Assembly: GCF_012932675.1 (NCBI RefSeq)
Contig: NZ_JAAIIF010000014.1
Location: forward strand, 58,705-122,704
DNA from: Bifidobacterium erythrocebi
GTDB taxonomy: Bacteria > Actinomycetota > Actinomycetes > Actinomycetales > Bifidobacteriaceae
Length of the DNA stretch: 64,000 nucleotides
Direction: 5' to 3'
The position numbers were made by a program, and so were the translations under genes. This document shows positions 8,163 through 17,388 of this stretch, piece after piece. The first letter of the stretch is position 1; each line of letters begins with the position of its first letter. The notes under the pieces were generated by a model. The model was given only the letters and a program-made list of their open reading frames with translations, was not told where the DNA came from and ran no database searches.

Positions 8163-8819
8163 TCACCATTCCTGCGGCGTGTAGTTCCAATCCGGGAAGG
8201 TGACTTCGATCGGCTCGGTCCAGAAGCGGCCCTTGACGCCGGTTTCCGGATCGACGTGGAGCATCCAGCCCTTCTTCTCCGGGGATTCGATCTTCAGCAC
8301 GAGCTTGTAGGCGCCGGCCTTGTCGAGCTTGACGTTGGCACCGTAGTGCGGGCCGTCGGAGGCGTTCATCTGCATGAAGGTGCCGGAGCCGACGGACTTG
8401 TTGGTGGTCTTGTCGATGATGTCGTAGTTGACGGTGAGGTCGGGGATGAAGTCGCCCTTGCCGTAGCCGAGTTCGGTGCCCTTCTTGTTGGCGTGGATGT
8501 CGGCTTCGAGGTGGAAGCTTGCGTCGGCGGCCTTGAGACCCATGCCGGACGGTTCCATGTCGATGGGCTGGAAGTATACGGCGTTGACGGTCAGCGGGCC
8601 GACTTCCTGGTCGGAGTGCTTCTCGTCGACCTGGATCTCTTCGAAGCCCTTGGAGTCGCTGGCGGAGGAGTCGTCCTTGGTTTCGGTGGTCTTGGAGGTC
8701 GTGTCGCCGCTCTTGGCGTTGGATGCGGAGTTGTTGGAGCTGCCGCATGCGGACATGGAGACGGCCATGGTGCCGGCCAGCAGGATGCCGAGCAGTGCGG
8801 CGATCTTCTTGTTCTTCAT
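8163..8819 (-). CDS. P19/Tp34-type iron-transport lipoprotein
   Basis: A 218-residue protein with a lipoprotein signal peptide (lipobox SMSAC, Cys about residue 24), a short Ser/Asp/Lys-rich linker and a P19/Tp34 immunoglobulin-like domain. Likely metal ligands are visible in the family positions: DMEPSGMGL (Glu and Met), FHLEADIHA (His) and GPHYG (His). P19 proteins bind iron and copper outside the membrane and feed the FTR1 permease. Start set at ATG 8819 because the frame upstream is Arg/His-rich antisense-like sequence without similarity and the signal peptide starts here. It follows the FTR1 gene by 68 bp. Confidence 0.92.
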   Translation of the reverse strand: MKNKKIAALLGILLAGTMAVSMSACGSSNNSASNAKSGDTTSKTTETKDDSSASDSKGFEEIQVDEKHSDQEVGPLTVNAVYFQPIDMEPSGMGLKAADASFHLEADIHANKKGTELGYGKGDFIPDLTVNYDIIDKTTNKSVGSGTFMQMNASDGPHYGANVKLDKAGAYKLVLKIESPEKKGWMLHVDPETGVKGRFWTEPIEVTFPDWNYTPQEW

Positions 8820-8887
8820 TGTTTCTCTTTCTTTGTGTTGGGTTTTCCGTTGGAAATGGTGGAAATCTTGGGTGTGCCGCGCTAGGT

Positions 8888-10684
8888 TCAGGCGGAGGCC
8901 GAGGCTTGCTCGGCCTTCCGGCGCAGTGCACGTTTGCGTGCGAAGCCGATGACGAACAGTGCGATCACCGCTATGGCGGCGATGGCCTGGGCGGCGAGGC
9001 ATTCGACGTACGGATACAGGCCGATCCAGTCGTTGGTGGGCACGGTGCTCAGGTAGTGGCCGTCGATAAGGTCGCCTTCGATGAGCGCGTGGATGCCGCC
9101 GCCGGCGAAGATGACCACGAGTACGGCCATCAGGATCGAGGTGACGAGGAAGAACGGCCCGATGGGAATCTTCACGGAGGTGAAGCGCAGGATAAGGAAG
9201 ATGACGAGCAGCACCACGGCCGCGGCGATGCCGCCGATCCACATGCCTTGCGCGTCCTGGCTCATGGAGTAGATGGATTCGTAGAAGATCACGGTTTCGG
9301 CGCCTTCGCGGAATACGGCGAGGAAGCTCAGCATGGCGAGCGAGACGACCATGCCCAGGCTCACGCCTTCGCCGGCTTCGATCTTGCTTTGCGCGTTGGC
9401 CACGGCGGTTTCGGTCTTAGTGCGGATGTAGCGGTTCCATGCTTCCACGGAACTCTTGTTGAGCATCCAGTTGCTGGTCCACAGCAGCATGAGCATGGCG
9501 ATGAGCGCGCACACGCCTTCGGAGATCTCCTGAATCGGGCCGGAGCCGCCGAACAGGAAGGTGAAGAGCACGGCGATCAGCCCAGAGCCGGCGAGGCCGA
9601 CGAGCACGCCGAGGTAGATCCACTTGGTGAAACGCTGGTTGCCGGACTTGACGAGGTAGGCGATCACGGCGGCCACGACGAGCAGCGCTTCGAGGCCTTC
9701 GCGGATGAGCACGAGGAACGCCTGGCCGATGGAGCTGGTGATGAACTTGGTGAAGCCGTTCACGCCGCTGGCCGCGCCGCCGTCGAGGGTGGCGGCGTCT
9801 TCGACGAGCCAGCCTTTGAGGTCGTCGACGAGTTTCTTGATCTGCTTCTGGCTTCCGCCGTCGCGCATGGTCTTGCGGGTCATCTTGAACTGGTATTCGA
9901 CCTGCGAGACGCGGTCGCCGGAAATCGCGTTCATCACGTTCTTTTCGAAGCCGAGCTTTTCGTAGTACTGGTAGTACGCGTTGTTGACGAGGCTGGAGCC
10001 TTTGTCGCCGTTGCCGGAGACTGCGGCCTGGTATGCCTTGTCGAGGATGACGTTCATTTCCTTGGCCACGTCGCTCCACGTGCGGTCGCCTTTGCCTTTG
10101 GAGGAGTTCTTCTTGGCGGCGTCGAGCTTCTTGCGTTCCTTGGCGGTCTGCGCGTCACGCTGCTTGGCGTAGTCGCGCGGCTTGGCGAGGCCGGTGTTCG
10201 CGTCGAGGGTCTGCGCGGTGGCGGTGAGGTCGGAGGAAAGCGCCGCGACCTTGGCGGTGATGGTGTCGCCGTTGTTCTGCTGGTAGGCGAGGTTTTCGAG
10301 GTCGGTGAATTCCTGGAGGAGCGCGCTTTGCTTGTCGGCGCCGATGGTGTCGTTGACGACTTTGGAGAAGTTGGAGGCGTCGTAGCCCATCCAATGCGCG
10401 TTCTGGAAGTCGGTGCCGGCCTGGTAGGCGTTGCCGGACTTGTAGTCCTTCTCGCCTTGGTTCAGCTGCTTGACGATGTCTTCGGCGGCGGCGCTCCATG
10501 TGTCGAAGTCGGTGTGGCTGGAGTCGGCCGCGTAGGCGGTCTGGAACGGTGCGGTCAGCGCGAATACGGTGGCGAGCGTCACCAGCATCGCCATGACGAG
10601 GGCGACGAGCTTTGCGGATACGCTGCCGGCACGACAGTCGGTTTCTTTGCTCTGTACGCACTCGCTCGTAGCGCGGGATGGCAT
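8888..10684 (-). CDS. FTR1-family iron permease
   Basis: A 598-residue protein starting at ATG 10684 (RBS-like GAGAGGAACGAGG), with a signal peptide, a helical extracytoplasmic domain to about residue 340, and a seven-segment FTR1 membrane domain. Both diagnostic motifs are present: REGLE in LIREGLEALLVV and the second REGAE in FREGAETVIFYES; the Glu residues of these motifs coordinate iron. The long N-terminal extension is usual for bacterial FTR1/FetM-like permeases. It is the first gene of the operon that continues with P19 and DUF2318. An equivalent locus (bfeU and bfeO) has been reported as iron-responsive in Bifidobacterium breve. No clear iron-box operator was recognised upstream. Confidence 0.93.
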   Translation of the reverse strand: MPSRATSECVQSKETDCRAGSVSAKLVALVMAMLVTLATVFALTAPFQTAYAADSSHTDFDTWSAAAEDIVKQLNQGEKDYKSGNAYQAGTDFQNAHWMGYDASNFSKVVNDTIGADKQSALLQEFTDLENLAYQQNNGDTITAKVAALSSDLTATAQTLDANTGLAKPRDYAKQRDAQTAKERKKLDAAKKNSSKGKGDRTWSDVAKEMNVILDKAYQAAVSGNGDKGSSLVNNAYYQYYEKLGFEKNVMNAISGDRVSQVEYQFKMTRKTMRDGGSQKQIKKLVDDLKGWLVEDAATLDGGAASGVNGFTKFITSSIGQAFLVLIREGLEALLVVAAVIAYLVKSGNQRFTKWIYLGVLVGLAGSGLIAVLFTFLFGGSGPIQEISEGVCALIAMLMLLWTSNWMLNKSSVEAWNRYIRTKTETAVANAQSKIEAGEGVSLGMVVSLAMLSFLAVFREGAETVIFYESIYSMSQDAQGMWIGGIAAAVVLLVIFLILRFTSVKIPIGPFFLVTSILMAVLVVIFAGGGIHALIEGDLIDGHYLSTVPTNDWIGLYPYVECLAAQAIAAIAVIALFVIGFARKRALRRKAEQASASA

Positions 10685-10962
10685 GACCTCGTTCCTCTCT
10701 CTCGTCTCTGTTGCCGATGCGCCTCCATTGCCGTACGCGTGGTGCGCACCGTTGAACAACGTAAAGCGAAAGATTGCGGAAGAACAGTCTTGATTTTTGG
10801 ACAGGTTTGTTGTAGCCACCTTGAAAATGGCGGAATTTCGCCGTTTCTATTTTTTCGCGTTTCGGCGTGTCATCTCATATCGTGGCTACATGTCAGGCTG
10901 ATTTGCTGAAGGAAACGCCGTGCGAGACGGCCGGTGTCTCTCCCCCAGCAACCAGCCGGCCG

Positions 10963-12213
10963 TCACTCCCCCAGCAGCCAGTCGATGGCGTTGACGATGC
11001 GGATCCCCTTCTCGGTGATTCCCGCGCTGAACCGATCAAGCGTGATCACCATGCGAGGGAACGCGTCGGTCAGTTGTTCCAAAGGGCGAAGCTCCCGTTG
11101 CCTCGTCTGTTCCTCAAGCATGCTGAGCGTCACTTGGACGTACAGTCTGTCGCCCCCTCGCCGAGCCACGAAGTCGATTTCCAGATTGTTGAACGTACCC
11201 ACGGTAACCATGTAGCCACGCATCAGAAGTTCGCGGAATATCACGCATTCCAGCTGGGCACCGAGGTCGGCGCCGGTGAAGCCTGTCATGAGATTCCTGA
11301 AGCCGGTGTCGGCCGGATAGAACTTCCGCTTCGGCCTGAGCAGAGCCTTTCCCTGCAATCCGGTCTGTTCCGCGCTGTACAGCAGGTATGCCTGGCTGAT
11401 GGCCCCGACTATGTTGTCGACGGTCGTTGTGGTTACCTTGGTGCCCATGCTGGTCAGGGTGTTGGCGATCTTGCGCGACGAGAACAGCGTTCCCGACGTG
11501 GAGCACAGATAGCGCCCAACATGCTCCAGCATGGTCAGGTCGCGTATTTCGAACCGTTGCGCAACGTCCTTGAACAGGATCGATTGGTAGATGCCCCGCA
11601 ACTCGTTGGCAAGGCTTCGATCGCTGCGGTCGCGCAATGCGAACAGCCCCGGCATGCCGCCGAAACGGAGATAGTCGCTGAAGCGCGTCTCCTGGTCGTC
11701 CGTTTCCGTTTTCAATGCGGGAAACGTGAGGTATTCGCCGAACGACAATGGGTATATGGGGATCTCGTAATACCGGCCGGTCAGCTGTGTGGCCAGTTCG
11801 CCGGAGAGGACGCGCGCGTTCGAACCGGTGATGTACACGTCGGTTTTCGGGCGTGTATGCAGGCGGCGGATCACATTCTCCCAGCCTTCGACATCCTGGA
11901 TCTCGTCGAGGAAGACATGGAACCATTCGTTCTGGTTGGAGGCTTGGATGGCGTCGTCGATCTCCTGGGCGAGGTCCTTCGCCGAATAATCCAGGGGAAC
12001 GTCATAGTCATCGAGCCGTTTGAACAGTATGTTGCGTGGATCGACGCCCTGCTGCTCGATCAAGGACTCGGCGAACATGCTGAGGATCGAGGACTTGCCG
12101 CAGCGCCGGATGCCTACCAGCACCTTGATATCCGGGGTGTGAAACTGTGCACGCAACTGGTCGAGATAGTGGGAACGCTGCACCAGCTCCACACCCGTCG
12201 AATCCTTCACCAT
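10963..12213 (-). CDS. AAA ATPase with DUF4143 domain (first copy)
   Basis: A 416-residue protein of the AAA_14/DUF4143 family. Walker A is GIRRCGKSS and Walker B VFLDEIQDVEGWE; a middle winged-helix-like segment (about residues 225-275) precedes the C-terminal DUF4143 domain. The C-terminal EIDFVARRGGDRLYVQV resembles a PD-(D/E)XK core, but the usual E-x-K is Q-V-T, so nuclease activity is doubtful. The gene stands alone between the iron operon and an antiporter. Upstream of its ATG lie four 22-bp inverted repeats at a strict 40-bp period, the nearest overlapping a TATAGT -10-like hexamer. This suggests autoregulation or a dedicated DNA target. Function of the family is not established. Confidence 0.88.
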   Translation of the reverse strand: MVKDSTGVELVQRSHYLDQLRAQFHTPDIKVLVGIRRCGKSSILSMFAESLIEQQGVDPRNILFKRLDDYDVPLDYSAKDLAQEIDDAIQASNQNEWFHVFLDEIQDVEGWENVIRRLHTRPKTDVYITGSNARVLSGELATQLTGRYYEIPIYPLSFGEYLTFPALKTETDDQETRFSDYLRFGGMPGLFALRDRSDRSLANELRGIYQSILFKDVAQRFEIRDLTMLEHVGRYLCSTSGTLFSSRKIANTLTSMGTKVTTTTVDNIVGAISQAYLLYSAEQTGLQGKALLRPKRKFYPADTGFRNLMTGFTGADLGAQLECVIFRELLMRGYMVTVGTFNNLEIDFVARRGGDRLYVQVTLSMLEEQTRQRELRPLEQLTDAFPRMVITLDRFSAGITEKGIRIVNAIDWLLGE

Positions 12214-12234
12214 GGCCGAACCACCCCCGAAAAA

Positions 12235-12376
12235 AATGTTAACTATACTTTACATTTTATGTTCTCAAACCCAAAATGTAAAACATACTTGACATTTTTG
12301 GTTTTCAGAACGGGAATGTAAAACATACTTCACATTGTTATGTTTTGAGGTGGGAATGTAAAACATACTTCACATT
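12235..12376. promoter_or_regulatory. Four iterons, exact 40-bp period, upstream of the DUF4143 ATPase
   Basis: Copies at 12235-12256, 12275-12296, 12315-12336 and 12355-12376. Each is AATGT, then a 12-bp core of the form AAAACATACTTS, then ACATT, so the ends are inverted. Copies two to four differ by one base; the one nearest the gene is more diverged. A -10-like TATAGT is read on the minus strand at 12242-12247 inside the first copy. The array starts 21 bp before the ATG. Confidence 0.9.
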
Positions 12377-12464
12377 TTCGGCATAGCGACGGCCGCTCGG
12401 GTATCACACCGCCGCCCCAAAATCGCTTTCCGCGTGATGCGCGCGCAGCGACTAGGCTGGTGGC

Positions 12465-13967
12465 ATGACTCATGACCTTGTCTCGCTTACCATCATCATG
12501 GCGGTGGCGGCGCTCTGCCCGATCGTCGCACGCATGATTCCCGGCAGATTCATTCCTCAGACCGTACTTCTGCTGGCCGCGGGCGCGGCGCTCGGTCCGT
12601 ACGGCTGCAACGTGATCCAGACCACTGACGCCGTGGAACTGCTCAGCGAGCTTGGTCTGGCGTTCCTGTTCCTGCTGGCCGGTTATGAGATCGACCCCAA
12701 GCAGCTTTCCGGTCATCAGGGCAAGGTCGGCCTTGCCACTTGGGCGGTCAGTCTGGGCATCGCCTGGCTGGCGATCACGCTTATCCCGTATTTCACGGCA
12801 TTGGATATGAACAGCATCGCCGTGATCATCGCCCTGACCACCACCGCGCTCGGCACGCTGATGCCGATTCTCAAGGAGCGTGGATTGGAAGGCACGCCTG
12901 TCGGCAATGCGATCATCTCCTATGGCACGTGGGGCGAGTTGGGGCCGGTGCTGGCCATGGCGATCCTGCTGTCCACCCGCACCGGCTGGCAGACGCTGCT
13001 GGTGCTGGGCGCGTTCGCGGCGATCTGCGTGGTGTGCGCGAGAATCCCGGTGAAGGCGCGCAAGGCCGGTCACCGCGCGTACCGCTTCCTGACCGAGAAC
13101 GCGAACACCTCATCGCAGACGATGATGCGCATGACCGTGTTCCTGCTGGTGTTCCTGGTGACCGTTTCCGCACTGTTCAAGCTCGACGTGGTGCTGGGCG
13201 CGTTCGCAGCCGGTTTCATTCTGCGCTACATCATTCCGGACGGCATGGAATCGCTGGAGATGAAACTGGATGGCGTGGGCTACGGCTTCCTGATTCCCGT
13301 GTTCTTCGTGGTGTCGGGCGCGGCGATCGACGTGCGGGCCGTGGCGGGCGAGCCGGGGCTGCTCGTCACGTTCATCGTGATGCTGATGCTGATCCGCACG
13401 GTACCGGTGTATATCGCGATGTCGCTGGATAAGAAGGCGAATCCGATGTCGTCGCATCATCGCGTGACCGTGGCGTTGTACTGCACCACCGCGCTGCCGA
13501 TCATCGTGGCTGTGACCTCGCTTGCGGTCAAGGCCGGCACCATGCAGCAGTCGACCGCCTCCACGCTGGTCGCGGCGGGCGCGATCACCGTGTTCCTCAT
13601 GCCGCTGCTCGGTTCGCTCACCTATCAGGTGGCCGACGTGCACCCGGTGACGGCCGTGCGTGAGATCGCGCATCAGCCGGGCGATTGGCGGCATATCGTG
13701 CACGATCACGCCGAGATCCGCAAGCTGCTGCATCATCGCGAGCTGATCGACCGGCTGCTGGAACGCAATGGCCTCGATCCGCGAGGCGACGCGGCCGGCG
13801 AGACCGGTAAGGCGGACAGGACCGGCAAGGCAGACGGAACCGGCGTGCAACTGCTCGCGTTGGCGCGCAAGGCACGCCATGAGATCGACAGCCGACTCGA
13901 AGAGCTCGGACTCGACCCAGAAACGGTACACGAGTTGCCGCACGACTACCGCCTGCCGAAGAACTGA
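12465..13967 (+). CDS. Cation:proton antiporter (CPA2 / KefB-GerN family)
   Basis: A 500-residue membrane protein with about 12 hydrophobic segments to residue ~390 and a ~110-residue cytoplasmic tail. The antiporter core pattern of the Na+/H+ exchanger family is visible, with conserved acidic and polar residues such as GLAFLFLLAGYEID and VLGAFAAGFILR; the segment PVFFVVSGAAIDV is the usual late motif. It probably exchanges Na+ or K+ for H+ in pH and salt homeostasis. No strong RBS is seen; a TAGGCT hexamer at 12452-12457 lies just before the ATG, so leaderless transcription is possible. It is monocistronic, followed by an amino-acid permease after 165 bp. The ion cannot be inferred. Confidence 0.85.
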   Translation: MTHDLVSLTIIMAVAALCPIVARMIPGRFIPQTVLLLAAGAALGPYGCNVIQTTDAVELLSELGLAFLFLLAGYEIDPKQLSGHQGKVGLATWAVSLGIAWLAITLIPYFTALDMNSIAVIIALTTTALGTLMPILKERGLEGTPVGNAIISYGTWGELGPVLAMAILLSTRTGWQTLLVLGAFAAICVVCARIPVKARKAGHRAYRFLTENANTSSQTMMRMTVFLLVFLVTVSALFKLDVVLGAFAAGFILRYIIPDGMESLEMKLDGVGYGFLIPVFFVVSGAAIDVRAVAGEPGLLVTFIVMLMLIRTVPVYIAMSLDKKANPMSSHHRVTVALYCTTALPIIVAVTSLAVKAGTMQQSTASTLVAAGAITVFLMPLLGSLTYQVADVHPVTAVREIAHQPGDWRHIVHDHAEIRKLLHHRELIDRLLERNGLDPRGDAAGETGKADRTGKADGTGVQLLALARKARHEIDSRLEELGLDPETVHELPHDYRLPKN

Positions 13968-14132
13968 CGGCCGCACCGCCCGCGCGCATCAAGGCATCCA
14001 CATTTGTCAGCGAATGTCCGCGAACGGCCATGTTTCGTACACATACAACATCCGCTGGTTACAATCGGGGGCATTGCGCGGGCGCGATTCCGCACGCCGC
14101 GCATGCTCCCATGAGAAGAAGGGAAAACATTC

Positions 14133-15608
14133 ATGAGCGATACCAACGTCAAACGCACACCGCGCGAAACCGACGACGTGCCGGTACCGGCGACACTGCG
14201 CAAATCCCTGAAGAACCGTCATATCCAGCTGATCGCCCTGGGCGGCGCAATCGGAACGGGCCTGTTCTACGGCTCCAGCGAATCAATCGCCTTGGCCGGC
14301 CCCTCGATTCTGCTGGCCTACCTGATCGGCGGCCTGGTCATCTTCATGATCGTGCGTGCGCTGTCCGAAATGGCGGTGGAGGACCCGAAGGCCGGCGCGT
14401 TCAGCTACTACGCCACGCGCTACTGGTCCAAGCGAGCGGGCTTCATCTCCGGCTGGAACTACTGGTTCAACTACGTGCTCGTGGCCATGGTCGAGCTTTC
14501 CGTGGTCGGTTCCTTCGTGAACTACTGGTTCCCGAACATTCCGAAATGGGTTTCGGCGGCCGTGTTCCTGGTGGTCATCGCAGCATTGAATCTGATGGGC
14601 GTAAGCAAGTTCGGTGAATTCGAGTTCTGGTTCGCGATCATCAAGATTGTGGCCGTGATCGCCATGATTCTAGGCGGTCTGTACGTGATCATCGCCAACG
14701 TGCCCACCGCATCCGGCATTCGCGCCAGCTTCGCGAACTGGTTCACCGTGGACGGCGGATTCATGCCGCACGGCCTGATGACCCGCAACGCCGACGGCAC
14801 GTGGACCGGCCTGATGATGGCGCTGGTCGTGGTGATGTTCAGCTTCGGCGGCACCGAACTCATCGGCATCACCGCAGGCGAGACCGAGAACCCGCGCGTC
14901 ACCATTCCGAAGGCCACCAACGGCATCATCTGGCGTATCCTCGTCTTCTACATCTTCGCGCTCGGCGTGATCATGGCCGTGGTGCCGTGGAGCAAGATCG
15001 ACGGCAATTCCAGCCCGTTCGTGCAGATCTTCGATTCCGTGGGTGTGCACGCGGCCGCAGGCATCCTGAACTTCGTGTGCCTGACCGCCGTGATGAGCGT
15101 CTACAACTCCGGCCTGTATGCGAACTCCCGCATGCTGTATTCGCTGGCCAAGCAGGGCAACGCACCGGCGTATCTCGGCAAGCTGACCAAGCGCGGCGTG
15201 CCGGCGGCCGGCGTGATCACCTCCGCGATCATCATCGCCATCGCCGTGGTGGTGGTGTTCGTATGGCCCGAGTTCGCGTTCAACTATCTGATGTCGATCG
15301 CCACCATCGCGGCCGCGATCAACTGGACGATGATCATGATCACCGAGATCCACTTCCGCCGTGTGGTCGCCGCAGGTGACGGCCCGGCCGAACTCAAGGG
15401 GCTGAAGGGCAAGGAGGCGCTCGACAAGATCGCGTTCAAGCTGCCGTTCGCACGCGTGATGCCGTACATCGTGATCGCGTTCATGGCGCTGGTGGTGGTG
15501 CTTATGTGCTTCTCCGCAAGCTACCGCATCGCCGTGGTCGCGGGCGTGATCTGGCTGATCGTGCTGTTCTCGGCGTACGAGCTGCAGAAGCGGTTCGCCA
15601 AGCAGTGA
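14133..15608 (+). CDS. Amino-acid permease (APC family, GABA/aromatic/AnsP-like)
   Basis: A 491-residue, 12-segment transporter of the amino acid-polyamine-organocation family. The first helix contains LGGAIGTGLFYGSS, the unwound substrate-binding motif of this group, and helix six TAGETENPR is typical of the AAT subfamily. The first 35 residues and last ~15 are cytoplasmic. RBS GAAGGGA precedes ATG 14133. It is expressed as a single gene and ends at a strong bidirectional terminator hairpin at 15679-15720. It is a proton-coupled amino-acid importer by family; the specific amino acid is undetermined. Confidence 0.9.
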   Translation: MSDTNVKRTPRETDDVPVPATLRKSLKNRHIQLIALGGAIGTGLFYGSSESIALAGPSILLAYLIGGLVIFMIVRALSEMAVEDPKAGAFSYYATRYWSKRAGFISGWNYWFNYVLVAMVELSVVGSFVNYWFPNIPKWVSAAVFLVVIAALNLMGVSKFGEFEFWFAIIKIVAVIAMILGGLYVIIANVPTASGIRASFANWFTVDGGFMPHGLMTRNADGTWTGLMMALVVVMFSFGGTELIGITAGETENPRVTIPKATNGIIWRILVFYIFALGVIMAVVPWSKIDGNSSPFVQIFDSVGVHAAAGILNFVCLTAVMSVYNSGLYANSRMLYSLAKQGNAPAYLGKLTKRGVPAAGVITSAIIIAIAVVVVFVWPEFAFNYLMSIATIAAAINWTMIMITEIHFRRVVAAGDGPAELKGLKGKEALDKIAFKLPFARVMPYIVIAFMALVVVLMCFSASYRIAVVAGVIWLIVLFSAYELQKRFAKQ

Positions 15609-15678
15609 GTGCTGCCGGCATGCGGTTGGGCACGTATGTGCGGCCGTAACCGATAAGCAACCAGCTCAACGCAACGCA

Positions 15679-15720
15679 AATGGGCCGTTGGCTTCCCATA
15701 GAGGAAGCCAACGGCCCATT
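15679..15720. terminator. Bidirectional intrinsic terminator
   Basis: An 18-bp perfect stem (AATGGGCCGTTGGCTTCC with its complement) and a six-base loop, ending in ATT on one side and AAA/TTT-like on the other. It lies between the convergent amino-acid permease and the AGE-family isomerase genes. Confidence 0.85.
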
Positions 15721-15833
15721 ATTCGTATGGTCCATCGTGTGCAATCCGCCGATTGCAGCCAACCGTCCGCGAAGGAGAAAGGAGGAAGAAAAACCTTGCG
15801 GGCGGCCCGGCGGTTGCGCTGGAGGCCAGAAGC

Positions 15834-17075
15834 TCAGCCTTGCTTCTTGGCCGCCGGGGCGATGGACAGGCTCGGGTCGCGCAGCGGAATCATCATGGAC
15901 TGCGTTGCGTGGTACAGGTCGGACTTGCCCGGCCACACGGTGCCAATCGGCTTGTTGGTGCGATCGAGCTGATGGAACCAGGATCCGTTGACGTGGTCCA
16001 TCACCGTACTGTCCGCGTACTCAAGGAACGTCGCATACCACTTGGCGTACGATTCCTTGCCGGTCACGCGGGCGAGCGTGGATGACGTGTTGATGCCCTC
16101 GGCCAGCGTCCAGTGCATGCGGTCGTGCACGACGGGCTTGCCGTCCCAGTCGGTGGTGTACACGATGCCGGGTGCACCGTCCGCGTTCCATCCGTCTTCG
16201 ACAGCGCGGTTGAACAGGTGTTCCGCAGCGTCGATGTACGGGGCGGCGGCCGCCGGATCGGACGGGTAGGTGCTGGTGGCCCACTGGGTGATCAGGCGGG
16301 ACCATTCGATGCCGTGGCCCGGGGTCGCGCCGTACGGCTTGAACTGGTCGTCCGGCTTTTCGCGGTTGCATTCGAGATCGAGAGACCAGTCGGAATGGAA
16401 GTGTTCGGGGATGCGCCAGTTGTTGGCCTTCGCCCAGCCGAGCACGTGTTCGATGATGCGGCCGGCGCGCTTGCGCCAGGTCTCGTCGCCGGTCACGTCG
16501 GCCACGGCGAGGAACGCCTCGACGGAATGCATGTTGGCGTTGAGGCCGCGGTACGGGTCGAGTTCGGTGAATTCGGTGTTCCACGTGTCGACGGACAGGC
16601 CGGTCTCGTCATCCCAGAACTTATCGAGGAAGACCTGTTCGGCGTGGTCGAGCAGTTCGGCGGCACCGGGGCGACCGAGCAGGGTTGCGGAGGAGGATGC
16701 CAGCAGCACGAAGGCGTGCGCGTAGCACTGCTTGGTGGGCGTGTAGCCGCCTTCGGGGGTGATCTCCGGGTACCAGCCGTCATTGGCGTCGTCGTGCAGC
16801 GCGCCCTTGAGGCCCTTCAGGCCGGCGTCGACCAGCTCCTCGGCACCGGGGAAGCCGACGAAGGCGCCCAGGCAGTACACGTGGGTCATGCGGCAGGTGA
16901 TCCAGGTGGCGCGATTGCGGTCCTTCCACGGGGTGCCGTCGTCGCCCAGCCAGTAGGAGCTGCCGTCGGGGGCGGGGAATCGTGTGCCGAAATTCAGCAG
17001 ATTATCGCGGGCAGCGTCGAGAAACGCTTTGTTTTCCGGCGTTCCCAGCTGGTACTTCGCATCTTCAACAGCCAT
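15834..17075 (-). CDS. AGE-family sugar isomerase/epimerase, probably mannose isomerase
   Basis: A 413-residue (alpha/alpha)6-barrel enzyme of the N-acylglucosamine 2-epimerase superfamily. Expected catalytic-site His/Glu/Trp clusters are present: NANMHSVEAF, PEHFHSDW, GHGIEWSRL and MHWTLAEG. The open frame continues upstream to 17321, but ATG 17075 is preceded by AAAGGAC and the upstream part translates the 13-bp repeats, so the shorter start is chosen. It lies next to GH26 and GH36 genes, so it most plausibly turns mannose (or mannobiose) released from galactomannan into fructose or the epimer. D-mannose isomerase is favoured over mannobiose 2-epimerase, but the two cannot be separated by eye. 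Confidence 0.82.
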   Translation of the reverse strand: MAVEDAKYQLGTPENKAFLDAARDNLLNFGTRFPAPDGSSYWLGDDGTPWKDRNRATWITCRMTHVYCLGAFVGFPGAEELVDAGLKGLKGALHDDANDGWYPEITPEGGYTPTKQCYAHAFVLLASSSATLLGRPGAAELLDHAEQVFLDKFWDDETGLSVDTWNTEFTELDPYRGLNANMHSVEAFLAVADVTGDETWRKRAGRIIEHVLGWAKANNWRIPEHFHSDWSLDLECNREKPDDQFKPYGATPGHGIEWSRLITQWATSTYPSDPAAAAPYIDAAEHLFNRAVEDGWNADGAPGIVYTTDWDGKPVVHDRMHWTLAEGINTSSTLARVTGKESYAKWYATFLEYADSTVMDHVNGSWFHQLDRTNKPIGTVWPGKSDLYHATQSMMIPLRDPSLSIAPAAKKQG

Positions 17076-17162
17076 GTCAAGTCCTTTCTTGAGGCCTGTT
17101 CCAAAAACTTGTCTGCAACTTGTCTGCAAGTTGCCGTGTGCCGAATCCCGAGCTTGTCGCGC

Positions 17163-17305
17163 TGCGCAGACCCACCGCGCAGACCCACCGCGCAGGTCTT
17201 CCGTGCAGGTCTTCCGCGCAGACCCACCACGCAGGTCTTCCGCGCAGACCCACCGTGCAGACCCACCGCGCAGGTCTTCCGTGCAGACCCACCGCGCAGG
17301 TCTTC
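17163..17305 (-). repeat. 13-bp tandem array of two alternating unit types, eleven units
   Basis: Eleven consecutive 13-mers, each either type A (CGCGCAGACCCAC) or type B (CGCGCAGGTCTTC) with at most two changes. The order is A A B B A B A A B A B. It lies in the leader between a LacI-like operator and the AGE isomerase start, so it is probably transcribed. Confidence 0.9.
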
Positions 17306-17388
17306 CGCGCGGTTTCGTCAAGTTCCGTTTTCAGTTTTCCGCTCGGGAAGCTGCATCGCACTCCCGCGCCGTTGCCCTCATCGTACAG

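Noticed and set aside
10963..12213. PD-(D/E)XK nuclease
   Set aside because: The C-terminal core has Q-V-T in place of E-x-K in both DUF4143 proteins, so catalytic activity is not supported.
17163..17305. CRISPR array (also considered at 2082, 33192, 40646, 45050, 63050)
   Set aside because: Units are contiguous or degenerate, there are no unique spacers of constant length between identical repeats, and no cas genes are near.
17076..17321. N-terminal extension of the AGE isomerase
   Set aside because: The frame is open but translates the 13-bp repeats, has no family similarity, and a good RBS precedes ATG 17075.
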